From Echinometra lucunter (lineage: Eukaryota > Echinodermata > Echinoidea > Camarodonta > Echinometridae): a stretch of 64,000 nucleotides of DNA. Below, in pieces: positions 36,239 to 45,688 of the stretch. A program made the translations under genes and the position numbers. The stretch lies in assembly GCA_029962745.1 (NCBI GenBank), contig CM057158.1, positions 5,140,602 to 5,204,601 on the forward strand, read 5' to 3'. Positions within the stretch are counted from its first letter, which is position 1. Every line of letters starts with the position of its first letter. Below the pieces are notes generated by a model. The model did no database searches. It was not told the DNA's origin and was given only the letters and a program-made list of their open reading frames with translations.

Positions 36239-36806
36239 ATTTGGATCCCTTAGTCTCGCCTTCACCTCCGGTGGGCGAGACAAAAACATATAAGGGTCGG
36301 TTGCACAGACTAGACGTAAGGAGTGCGCATGTGCGCATGGCTTACTGGACCATACTGTGTGTATTGGCGTATCACGCTGAGGGAGGAAGATAACGTTTTT
36401 TTTAAACTCGAACAAAACAGTCCTCTTATGTATTGTCTCTGAGACAAAAAAATAAAATTGCGGTTTGCATCTTACTAACAGGTTTTCATTTCAAAGTATG
36501 GTTGGTATCAGGGTTTTTGAATACAAATGCAAGTACTCATACACATGTTTCATCTTAGTTTGAGAATTTTTTAAATCGGCTGCTTACAAAGTTAACCAGT
36601 GCCTTTAAAAGGTTTAGGAGATATTTTGCCTTAGATAGGAGAGGATGTTATCAAATTAAGAAGCGTTTACAGAGGAGGGCAGATAATGCAGTTCACAGTT
36701 CAGGGGAGTGGGGGAGGGGGAAACTGCACAAATATTCTAATTTAGTAATGATAAGCGCCTCTAAACCCCCAAACCAACCAACCAACTGCACAATGACGAT
36801 ACCTAC

Positions 36807-36949
36807 CTGGTTATTAGTATCAGTGAGATAGCGCACCACTGTTGGGAGGATGTAGTCCTGGATAGTGGATGGGAACAGATGCTGATGTTCGTGGCAGAGC
36901 ATTGCGATGTGTGGTATCTGCTCCATCAGTTCCGCTCGCACCATCGGCT
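36807..36949 (-). CDS. PPP4R1: PPP4R1 exon: HEAT repeat with VRAELMEQ motif
   Basis: Forty-seven codons follow a shared Glu codon. The exon begins PMVRAELMEQIPHIAMLCHE and ends VVRYLTDTNNQ, matching human EPTVRAELMEQVPHIALFCQ...VVRYLADQNNQ. The acceptor is CCCTCAG and the donor is CAG/GTAGGT, ending in phase 0. A (GAT)n run on the plus strand at about 37,016-37,036 lies inside the flanking intron, and its Ser-rich read-through is not coding. Confidence 0.96.
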
Positions 36950-37917
36950 CTGAGGGAATATTCATGAGAAGAGGGAAGAAGGGGCGGATAAGTTTTACCC
37001 TACACTCCCGTACAGATGATGATGATGATGATGATGAAGAAGTAAGTGCATTATCCACATAATTGACATGTAACAGGTTCTCCCTGTCTGCATGTTTCAA
37101 TCAGGAGATGGCATTTTTCTGGACATCAAAATGAATCAGTTTTTCCTTTTTCTTTAAAGGACATCGCCATTTGCAGACAGAACATTCTGAACATCAACAA
37201 GCAACAGGTTCTCCCTGTCTGAATTTTTTTCAAGGGAGGTATGTGTTGCCAGACAGTGCCTAAAAAGGGCTTTGAGAATTTAGAGAAAGGGCTAGAGCTG
37301 AATATGATAATGCTATGTCCTCTGTATTCTTGGAAATGACACTGTGACACATTCTCTACAATAATTTCCATTAATTATAATAATAAAGTGAAGCAATGTT
37401 CTCCTGTTAGTCTTCCACATATAAAGGATTCAATAGCTCTCACAATTAACTTCAGAGGATATACAGAAGCGTTTCCAACAACATGGTTTCAAATTTAGTT
37501 TCACACTGTAGAAATGATCATAAACCCAATTAGTCTGGGTCATACGATATTGATGCCGAAGAGGATTTTCTGGCTTCTTCAACACAATCATACCAACTTT
37601 AATACATTGTTCTACTTTACATGTATCAGATAATTTAAGGCATGGGCTTCAAGTGTATTTAAAAACTATCAAACCACCATCTTAGCTACTGACGAACTAC
37701 CTGCATAAATATACAAGCCTACCAGTTCAAAAGCTCAAATCCTCGACACTTGATCCTACTCAGCAGGAGTTTGAAATATTGTTCCTCAAATAAAGAGCAT
37801 AGAGAGTACTTCCTGTTCGTAAATGTGAAGTGTACTGTAACATTTACTGATAAATAAGAAACAACTTGGTCTTGTACATATGGTATTGTAAGTTTCAACA
37901 CCAAAGATATCATCTTA

Positions 37918-38280
37918 TCGAGCTCATGTACAGTTTTGGTACCAAAAAGAAATTGGCATGAAACTGATTAAAAATAGTCTCACACTGTCCGCCTAGCAAA
38001 GAAAGATACATGTATGACATGTGATTATTTCATTCATGATTTCTGCTGGATTCAGTGTAAATATTTGAAATAAATGCAGCAATGTAAAATTATGCACTGT
38101 CCTATGCTAGGACCGGACACTATGACCGCTCCCCAACAACGCTACCTACATTTGATGCTTGAAAAGAACTCTCGTTGGATTTACAAGTGTATATGCATAG
38201 TATGACCCTGTGCTGACCCCCCCCCCCATCAAAAATATTTTTGCCTTTCATTTGTTTAATGTTGAACTTGAGGATGAAAA
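37918..38280 (+). repeat. Dispersed repeat, copy 2
   Basis: Second copy of the repeat at 12.76 kb, interrupted by a poly(C) run before the AAAAATATTTTTGCC block. It is in the same orientation as copy 1. Confidence 0.75.
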
Positions 38281-38351
38281 AAATGATTCATACAATTGTG
38301 TTTCATCCCATTTTTTTGGATACATTTAGTAGGGTTCAACATAATCTTTTT

Positions 38352-38495
38352 TTTGTAATGGGATCAGACGGAAATTTTGGGTTCTGCTTGCATTGAGACT
38401 TGTGTAAAATTTGTCAGATTTTGGGGTCCGGACCAAGATGGGGATGGGGGGGGGGGGGCAAGTGTCCCATGTGCCTGATAGTTTTGGGCCCTGCA
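38352..38495 (+). repeat. Dispersed repeat with GCATTGAG core, copy 1
   Basis: GAAATTTTGGGTTCTGCTTG and GCATTGAGACTTGTGTAAAA match GAAATTCTAGGCTCTGTATG and GCATTGAGCCCTGTGTGAAA at 43.54 kb. A poly(G) run interrupts this copy. Confidence 0.6.
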
Positions 38496-38920
38496 TATAC
38501 ACAAGAACATGGGAGGAATATAAAGAATGAAACTTGTTGGAAAGTAATCAAAAATTGTCCAGAATTTTAAAAAAGAAAAGAAAAATCTACTTTTCTCCCC
38601 TTTGCATCTTTCAGCCCAAATTCATGACTTTTGACTGGTATTGAACACGTGCATGTACTGTGCCCTACTGTGTAGTTGTAAATGTAAAGATGTTTATTCA
38701 AGCTGAAAGTTACTACCATGAGATGGAATGTTAAAAGTCATGATGAGTCATCCATCCTTATGCCTGATATCAGGTGAGTCGGATGGCCACTCATCCAATT
38801 CTTTTCTCTTTTTTATATCCTTGCTACCATTTCTAAGCATAATTGTACACTAACTGATATCTCATGATAAATGACAAACTTTCTCTTTCACACAGTATTA
38901 CATTTATATAGCACACTAAC

Positions 38921-40648
38921 AGAGCTGCCAACATTTGATGCGTGGAATCAGGGAGATTTTTTTAAAAGTGAAAGTAGCGAGCATAGTGCACTAGCGAAGT
39001 GCGTGAGAGTAACAAAAAAAGGGTACTCCTGGTAGGTGCAAGCAAAAGCTTAGTTGTAAGATTCAAGGGGCAAAGCCTTTAGAAAAAAACAAGGAGACCT
39101 TTTGCTCACAACAGGGAAAAAATACTTTTTTTTGCCGGAGCCATTTTTCTAATTGGTCACAAATTCATGAGAGCCATTTTCCAATTTCTGAGAGCCATTT
39201 TTGAAGTTGCCAGAGTCATTTTTAAAATTAAAAAAAAAAAGAGAAAAATATCACTTGTAATTATTAACATTTTATGCATGTTGAATTTGAAGTATTGTTT
39301 GTTGTGTTTTAATGTGCCATCCATACTATTTCTTTTACCAATGAAAGGAATGAATGATGTACTTAGATATATATTTTCATTTGTCTTCATTCAAGGTCAT
39401 TGTCATGTGAAAATCTGATCATCAAGTTTTTGATGTGGCTGTGCAAGTGATCCTGTTTAAAAAAAATCAAACAAAAGAACAAAAAAAAAAATAGGACTTT
39501 GATGATAAAATTTTATAAAGAAAATAAAGATCCAACTTAAACTCAAAACACACAATACAGGAGGCATGAACATTGTGCAGCCCTCCCCCCCCCCCCCCAA
39601 AAAAAAAAAAAAAAATCAGTACGGGACAAAAGGTCATCCGGCCCTGGCCCCTCACCTTAGGATGAGCTTGTATTGACGTTGTACAGTTGTAAACACAAAC
39701 TCTCCTCAAATACATACCGGTATAAACAGTATTTCCACAGCAGAAGTTCACAAGACTTCCTTACCAGCATCCAGCACATTCCATAAATTTTTTGATCATA
39801 TGTAGTCAACCACAGCTAAATTTAAACATCCCAAGATAAAGTTTCAGAGTAGAAAATAAACCAAAAATGTCTGGTCACGAAGACCGATTCATGATGTGCA
39901 CGCAGTGTACCCACCACACTACCAAGTTATCTAGGCCGCTGGTGCAGGGGAAGAACGCCTCCCATTCCTGCTGGAAAGTGAGGATTCTTCAACAATTTTT
40001 TTCAACTAATTAAACATCAAAGAACACATTTTCCCTCACCTGAATCATGAAGAATAGCAATAATATTCCATTTGGACTAATTTCTGAAACTCAGAATCAG
40101 TTTTCAGAGGCCTAATGCCGGTTATTTCGGCCTGTGATTTCTCTGTCTCGCGAGCATACACTGCCATCATGCACAACATGCTCAGGCTATACCGTACCTT
40201 GTCTTGGCAATGTACACTGTTTGTGCTTACACGCATACTTTGTATACACTATACATGTTAGCACAAACAGTCCATATAGACAAGATAAGATAGTTATAGG
40301 GCTTCTCAGTAGTTAACACTTAACATCTCTGACATTGAATGAAGCGCGCTATGGATCCTCGCGATCGCAGGCGAACTGTCCAATATCAATACACACGGTC
40401 GGTATCGGATTATAGCGCGCTCGCCGTGGCTTGTTGCGCTCGTATTGTTTGTGTGTAAAATGTAACATTAATGCATTAGAGATCTCTGAGAGAGAGAGAC
40501 AGAAATTTATTTGAAGGAGCAATGACGGGAAGCATGATACCTTTCAAAAATTTAAGAATCCGGGAGATTTTGAGTATGTGTCGGGAGATCGGGAGATTGC
40601 TTGATTTTCCGGGAGTCTCCCGGCAAATCCGGGAGAGTTGGCAGCTCT
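38921..40648 (+). mobile_element. hAT-like non-autonomous DNA transposon
   Basis: Termini AGAGCTGCCAAC and GTTGGCAGCTCT are perfect inverted repeats, preceded by ACACTAAC and followed by GCACTAAC (7 of 8 bases alike). That is an eight-base target duplication as expected for hAT elements. The 1.7-kb interior has GGGAGAT/CGGGAG-rich ends and repeated AGCCATTTT motifs but no transposase-like frame. It also contains the hairpins at 40,198-40,284 and 40,343-40,421. Confidence 0.7.
40198..40284 (+). other. Imperfect hairpin of pre-miRNA size
   Basis: ACTGTTTGTGCTTACA (40,216-40,231) is the inverse of TGTTAGCACAAACAGT (40,256-40,271) with one mismatch, and outer arms CTTGTCT / AGACAAG extend the stem across an internal loop. 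It lies within the hAT-like element at 38.9-40.6 kb. Transposon foldback is as likely as a small-RNA precursor. Confidence 0.45.
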
Positions 40649-40893
40649 GCACTAACCAAATATCTCCAGAAAAAGAAGACTTTTCTCTTTCACTAGTTAG
40701 CACTCCACAGTTGGATACTAACTGGAGTCATTCTTACTCCATGCATAGTTGGATATTATTAACGAATGTCCTATAAGTGACCTTTTCTTTGTCTTTCACA
40801 ACTGCATCAACTTAAGATTGATTCCAAGGGGCCCTTTTTTCTTTCACTATTGCATGAGTTGTATTTCTATTGCATGAACTGATGATTACTAAC

Positions 40894-41000
40894 CAATATC
40901 TTCTGATAAGTGACTCATAGCTTCTAACCCGGCTTCCCTATCCTCATCATTGTCACAGACAGTTCTCAGGGTGTCCAGCAAGCCACGAGCCACCATTTGC
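40894..41000 (-). CDS. PPP4R1: PPP4R1 exon: first HEAT helix pair
   Basis: The exon encodes 35 whole codons, QMVARGLLDTLRTVCDNDED through SHLSEDI, with one base at each end shared with its neighbours. It aligns with human QMVARSLLDTLREVCDDERD (about residues 64-98). The acceptor is CTTGCAG/GCAAATG and the donor is ATTG/GTTAGT. It forms the first amphipathic helical pair of the N-terminal HEAT array. It lies just outside the right end of the hAT-like element that ends at 40,649, so the insertion left this exon intact. Confidence 0.95.
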
Positions 41001-42561
41001 CTGCAAGGGAAAAAAAAGTCAGTATGGTTATATAAAAAAAATGTTCCCATTAGTAATACAATTGTAAACCAAGCAAGACTGTATAAATTCATTTCTATTT
41101 TCAAAAATATGAATCAACCAAAGAAACATTCAAGGAAGAAGAAAATGATGAAACCCATAATGAAAATAATGTTGAAGGTAAGGTGCATTAAATAGTCTAA
41201 TATAATTCTTAACAGGAACCAGATTATAGCAAATATTACTAGTTGTCTTGAAAATTGGAGAAACAAGATTTAAATGATTTCTTGTTGAACAAAATGGCTA
41301 AGTAACAAAAGAAGAATTTGGGGAAAAAATGTGACTTGAAATAAACTTAATTCAATGAAATGTGCATTTGAGGCAATTTATTGACTAAATAAACAGCTAA
41401 TTGTGTTTTGCATCCTCAATAATGTTTTGATAAGAAATCACACAAGTTCTCAGTGGTAGAGTCAAGTACCCAATCCATTAAGACAGCTTCAATTGTGTTT
41501 GAGGAAATAAAAGTGAGAAATGAATTCTTTACAGAGCCACAAGTTCATGTGCAAATATTTGCACACAATTTGTAGATTGGCAGGGGAAGCTTGAGTAGTG
41601 AAAACGTACATGGAGATTAATGACTGCCGTATTTGCCTAGCACTTGGCTTCAGTCCACTAAAGATCATACTAATCAGGCCATTTGAAGTTTGACGAGAAT
41701 GTAAGATTCAACAAAAGAAACAGAAAGTCTTGCACATCTACAAAACATGGACACACAGAAAGCCTACATAACTTTTTATTCTCTTGACTACTGCATTCCC
41801 AACATGCAATACAGGGACCACATGGTTCAACTATGCTATGGAACAAGAGGGCGGGAAGTGTCACAAAGTTTAAAGCAATAGAATATATTTTCAAAAAAGA
41901 AAAAGAAAACAGGACGACTTAGTTCATAGTACATCTCTCTGCAACAACAACATCAACAATAACAACATTAACAAAACCGCCACCAGATCTTGTTTTCTGA
42001 AGCCACCATAAATCTACGTTCTTTGGCAGCCCACAGATACACATGTTATAGAATTAACGTGCGTTTCAACAGGAAGTCCACAAACCAAACTAAGATGGTT
42101 TTGAGCAACAGGCCCCAGAATTTTTCTCAAACTTCTTCTCAATTCACTAATTTCTTTACCAGATCAATATTCAATCACATATTTGGGATATTCCAAGAAC
42201 GGTTTACGATGAAAAGGGACGTACATGAACAGTTTCCCTGGGTATCCCCTGGGTTTGTTGGCCTTCTTGCAGACTGCCCTCCCTTTAACATTGAAATGTA
42301 AGCATGAGCATACTTGAGGAAGGTTGACCTATGACCTTGGAATAACAGCTAGCACACTGCAAGAATAATCCTAACTAGAGGGCTGAACAGCAGAGAAAAG
42401 CCGATGAGAGACTGGTTCGGAGATGGAGGGAGAGGTCCAGTATGGCTCAATGGAGGGAAAGTTTCCTTGGTACACATACCTACAACCATTGGAATATGCA
42501 TATCATTCCATGTTTCCTCCCATGTGTAATATCACAATGCACTTAAAAAGGACTATTCTTA

Positions 42562-42642
42562 CCCCCCCCCCCCCAAAAAAAAAAAAAAAAAAAAAAGAAA
42601 GAAAGAAAAGAAAAGAAAAAGAAAAGAAAAAGAAAAGAAAAA
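42562..42642. repeat. Poly(C)-poly(A)-(GAAAA)n compound tract
   Basis: A C run, then an A run, then imperfect GAAA/GAAAA units. The Lys-rich and Phe-rich frames over it are artefacts. Confidence 0.93.
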
Positions 42643-42988
42643 GGTAGTTTTGGGGGAAATCTAAGTGAAATTGAAGCCTGCACTGAACTATGCAGAAAAG
42701 AAAACCTTCCAAAAGAATGAAAATTGACATTGGAAAGTTTGAAATTCCCATCAGTTTTATCCAAATTTGACAATCTAAATTTAGTAGCATGAGAACCAAA
42801 ACATGCTTTGTTCACTTTAAGTGCAAGCAATGAATTGATGTTCCATGATAATTCCAATTAATAGCAATAAGATGTCTACTTTCATACTGCTAAAAAAAAT
42901 ACAGGAAAAAATTCAGTGCAAGTGAGCAATCTTGTATTAGAGTCTGGAGGCAGACCTGGAAGAACACTACAGCAAAAATCTTTCATTT

Positions 42989-43330
42989 GAGGAAGGACTA
43001 GCATGACCTCTTTCTAAGCTCATGACCTGGCTGGGATTGGCAGCTGGCAAATACATTCACTCCACAGTCTATAACCAACCACCAACTCTCAAGAAGAGAA
43101 AAAGTAATTTTCAGTAGTACTAGTGGCATGTGTGTGTGGGGGGGGGGGGGGAACTACAATAGACTTGGCATCAAAGCAAAAGTCTTGAAAAAGGAAACTT
43201 CTCTGGAAGAAATGGTATCTGAGGAAGCACTAGCATGACCTCTTTTTAAGGTCATGACCTGGCTAAGGTTAGCAGCTGGCAAATACATGCATTCCTGCTG
43301 TCTATAACCAAACCACCTCAAGAATTGAAG
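42989..43330 (+). repeat. Local duplication, spacing 232 bp
   Basis: GAGGAAGGACTAGCATGACC at 42,989 and GAGGAAGCACTAGCATGACC at 43,221 begin two copies of about 105 bp. Both include CAGCTGGCAAATACAT and CTATAACCAA. A G run at about 43,138-43,151 lies between them. Confidence 0.8.
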
Positions 43331-43542
43331 AGAGTGAGTGATTAGATTACATCTGGCATATGAAAGAACAGTTGAAATCACCATTCACTGGTATTCTTCT
43401 TGGAGAATAGAATGTTGGACAATGGAGAAGTGAGTTTGAAGTGTAGAATGAGGCCCACTTTCTATTCAGGGTACACTATTCAAAAGATTTGTCTATTTCA
43501 TTACAGAAGGGCTCCACACCAACATTTTTGGTAGGGGTTGGG

Positions 43543-43650
43543 ATTGAAATTCTAGGCTCTGTATGCATTGAGCCCTGTGTGAAAATTGTTCCCATTTGGG
43601 GGCCTATGTGCCATGGGCACCTGTCAGTGTCCAGCCCTGAGTATAGTAAA
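43543..43650 (+). repeat. Dispersed repeat with GCATTGAG core, copy 2
   Basis: Second copy of the repeat at 38.35 kb, ending in a shared TGTGCC...GCACCTGTCAG-like block. Confidence 0.6.
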
Positions 43651-44300
43651 ATTACTACCAGTGTTCCACAAAGGCATTTGTGTAGCTCACTACAAACAAA
43701 AAAATATAGATCCACTTAAATTTTCAAATAGCCACCCTCCTCCTAATCAAGGAAAAGAGCGGCAGGGGAGGAAAAAATGTAAATGAAAATGAGCTACTAA
43801 TGAGATTTTCTTACTTTAAAGCAATGAGAGCCACTTTTTTTCACGATAACATTCTCAGTTTTTAGTGACTGGACAAATATCGCATTAAAGTATTTCAGTT
43901 TATTCTTTTTTTTTCAAATAAAAAAGATTATTCTACTTTTTTTAAATTTAAAGTGCTAGCTTAGTAAACTAAATATGCAGGTATCCTTAAATTTAAGAAA
44001 AGTTGAGGGAATATTTTGCAAAACAGAAAATTGAAAAAAAAAAACCTTTGAAAGGACACTTCTTTACTTGTCTGCACACTTTGAATTCAAAATCTTAAAT
44101 CAGTGTATTTCTAGTAGTTTTGGAAAAAAACAAAACATCTAGAACATGTGCAGAGGCTATCGTAATGAGGCAGGAATCCTCATGAAGATAAGTGAAACCT
44201 TCAGAATGTCAAAACATGAGAGATGAAAAAAAAAACCCCACATACTCAATATAAAAAATGCCTGATGTAAACGGTAGCCTTCATCTTAACCTTGGTGCAT

Positions 44301-44489
44301 CAGGGAAAAAATTATTTTTTTTTTTTTTCCGGGGCTACTCTTTGAGGCCACCCACCCAAATTTTCTACATTGTATTACAGTTTACACCGGACCCTATGAG
44401 AATTTCAGGGGCTCTTTTTTAGTTTTCCAGGGCTCTTTTTGGTGTTTTGGGGGTGAATTCGCCCCGAGCCCCCGTGTATTTTTTCCCTG
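44301..44489 (+). mobile_element. hAT-like MITE, copy 1
   Basis: A 189-bp element with ends CAGGGAAAAAATTA and TATTTTTTCCCTG, flanked by perfect eight-base direct repeats TGGTGCAT. The interior includes GGGGTGAATTCGCCCCGAGC. An inverted copy with its own target duplication is at 59.1 kb. Confidence 0.88.
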
Positions 44490-44509
44490 TGGTGCATAAA
44501 CTAGAGAGA

Positions 44510-44710
44510 AAATGATGCACAAATAAGAGAGTATGAAGGAAAGAGAGAAGAGAACAAGGAAAGGAGAGGGATATAGAAAGAGGGAAAGGGAGGGTGATAG
44601 AAACAGGGAGAAAGAAAGGGGGAGGGGCGAAGGGGCAGAGAGAAAGAGGAAGGGAGGGAGTGGTACAGAGAAAGAGCAATAGAGAGGCAAATGACAGGGA
44701 AAGGGTGTTG
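44510..44710. repeat. GA-rich purine tract
   Basis: Degenerate AGAGAGGGA-type purine sequence produces spurious Arg/Glu/Gly frames on the plus strand and Leu/Ser/Pro frames on the minus strand. Confidence 0.85.
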
Positions 44711-45564
44711 AAAGAGAAAGTGGAGTTCTTATCAAGCCTATTAAAGAGTCTAAAAACAATAGAAAGAGCTCACTGAGAGAGAACTCAAGAGCAAGAAGAT
44801 AATAAAAAAACCCCAAAAATACACACACAAAAGAGTGTCGAAGAAAGCTTGCAAAATATATCAAGCATATTCCCAGCCCCCCCCCCCCCCATCCCTAAAT
44901 TATATTCTGCTGGACTTCTGCTGAGGCATACTAATAGCATGTGACAAGAGCAAGGCACAAGGGGTCCAATAATAATCGGCCTACTGCTGGGGACGCAGAT
45001 GGCGGCGAATGCACGGGAAATGAATGGAGCGGCAAATGAGGATAGGGAAAGGACATGGAATGGAAAAGTGGGGTACTAATCTAGTCTAAGAGGCTACCAA
45101 AAAAAAAAAAAAAAAAAAAAAAAATCCCCACAACCATGGTAATATAAGGTGGTTGATTTGTCGATAAGCCAAAATTTAAATCTTTCTCCTTCAGGGGCCT
45201 GACAAAAAACAGCGTAAAAATTTGAATATCAATAAAATACATGTAAGGAAATTTAGGATCCAGGTTAAGACACCTAAAACTTAGGATTTCATGATTTAGA
45301 AAACACTTAGCTATGAGTCAAAGATTAATAATGATTGATGGTATGACATATGCTTCAGCCACAACTGCTGCGCAGTCCATTTGTATCACTAATTAGATTC
45401 CCATCTTAAACCCTGAACATAATAAAACCCCGTTGGAAACCCTTTCATGAAATAAAAACCTTAAGAAAATACTGCCGAAGCTGATGTCAGGACACCATTT
45501 CAACTTTGCAAATAGCAGGGTAAAACTATGCAGGAAAATTGTCAAGAAGCATAAGTGTTTTTAC

Positions 45565-45688
45565 CTATTGAAGACATTGTCACTGTCGATGTCCTTCCTG
45601 AGCCTGGCCAGCGGGGAGAGTGACTCCTCAGGTGATGGGCTGTCGATCGCTGAGCTGACCATCCCAATTTCACCGTCTTCCCCTTCCA
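45565..45688 (-). CDS. PPP4R1: PPP4R1 exon: N-terminal acidic linker
   Basis: This is the most upstream exon recognised. It reads (x)EGEDGEIGMVSSAIDSPSPE... then SLSPLARLRKDIDSDNVFN, matching human LTPLGRLDKY...ENIFNR (about residues 45-63). The acceptor is TTACAG, followed by TGGAAGG. The donor AATAG/GTAAAA splits the Arg codon (AG|G), which the next exon completes. The exon begins with two bases of a codon (xTG), so an upstream exon ending in phase 1 is required unless translation starts here. If that upstream base is A, this would be an ATG. An internal ATG (IGMVSS) could also serve as start. The segment is acidic and Ser/Pro-rich, as expected for the disordered leader before the first HEAT repeat. 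Confidence 0.85.

Larger units (their letters stand above)
34891..36282 (+). mobile_element. Pearl/HINE-like non-autonomous Helitron-type element (nested)
   Basis: It starts TGTCTCGCCCACC and ends GGTGGGCGAGACA, so its two ends are inverted repeats. Just before the 3' end, GTCTCGCC (36,253-36,260) pairs with GGCGAGAC to form a short hairpin. Between the ends lie seven tandem repeats of about 157 bp and an 11-bp ACGG-type minisatellite. Tandem repeats of about 160 bp, an ACGG microsatellite and a 3' hairpin matching the 5' end are hallmarks described for bivalve pearl elements and non-autonomous Helentrons. No Rep/helicase frame is present. The class assignment is inference from architecture. 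Confidence 0.65.
34699..36608 (+). mobile_element. TTAA-flanked inverted-repeat element interrupted by a second element
   Basis: Outer ends are TTAAAGGCATTGG and CCAGTGCCTTTAA. Its outer arms (34,699-34,890 and 36,283-36,608) together match the short element at 31.1 kb, and the middle 1.4 kb is extra. The TTAA at each end may be a target duplication or part of the terminal repeat. No transposase frame was found. Confidence 0.82.
30754..36806 (-). other. PPP4R1 intron rich in nested transposons
   Basis: The intron holds a foldback MITE (30,884-31,065), a short TTAA-flanked inverted-repeat element (31,096-31,590), a diverged tandem repeat (32,555-33,050), and the composite element at 34,699-36,608 with its internal 157-bp array. 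The segments between them show no recognisable gene. Confidence 0.85.
36950..40893 (-). other. PPP4R1 intron with dispersed repeats and hAT-like element
   Basis: It contains a short duplicated motif near 37,071 and 37,203, repeat copies at 37,918-38,280 and about 38,352-38,495, and the hAT-like element at 38,921-40,648. Confidence 0.8.
41001..45564 (-). other. PPP4R1 intron with duplications and a hAT-like MITE
   Basis: It contains a poly(C)-poly(A)-(GAAAA) tract near 42.56-42.64 kb, a local duplication (42,989-43,095 and 43,221-43,330), a dispersed repeat copy (43,543-43,650), a hAT-like MITE (44,301-44,489), a GA-rich tract (about 44,510-44,710) and an A run (45,101-45,124). Confidence 0.8.
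13248..45688 (-). other. PPP4R1: PPP4R1 gene, identified coding span (15 exons)
   Basis: Protein phosphatase 4 regulatory subunit 1 is a HEAT/ARM-repeat scaffold that binds the PP4 catalytic subunit and helps select its substrates; in mammals it has been linked to HDAC3 and to damping of NF-kB signalling. Translated minus-strand exons match the human protein, recalled from memory, in the same order from about residue 40 to the C-terminus. Landmarks are the VRAELMEQ, NNQVRKTSQAALL, VGKDITE, VRKACAECF, HCAYSLPGVALTLGR and NWRFR motifs. All introns joining these exons are GT-AG and the phases are mutually consistent. The summed coding length is about 960 codons, near the vertebrate length. The first coding exon or exons upstream of 45,688 were not found. 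A PP2A A-subunit was considered, but the motifs are specific to PPP4R1. Confidence 0.95.

Noticed and set aside
36094..36415. Frames of about 100 codons over the DGRTTDGRR / RPSVV repeats
   Set aside because: Read-through of an 11-bp minisatellite inside a transposon.
44394..44864. 156-codon minus-strand hydrophobic frame
   Set aside because: Covers a GA-rich tract plus a hAT-like MITE; the apparent membrane segments are CTCTTTC-type low complexity.
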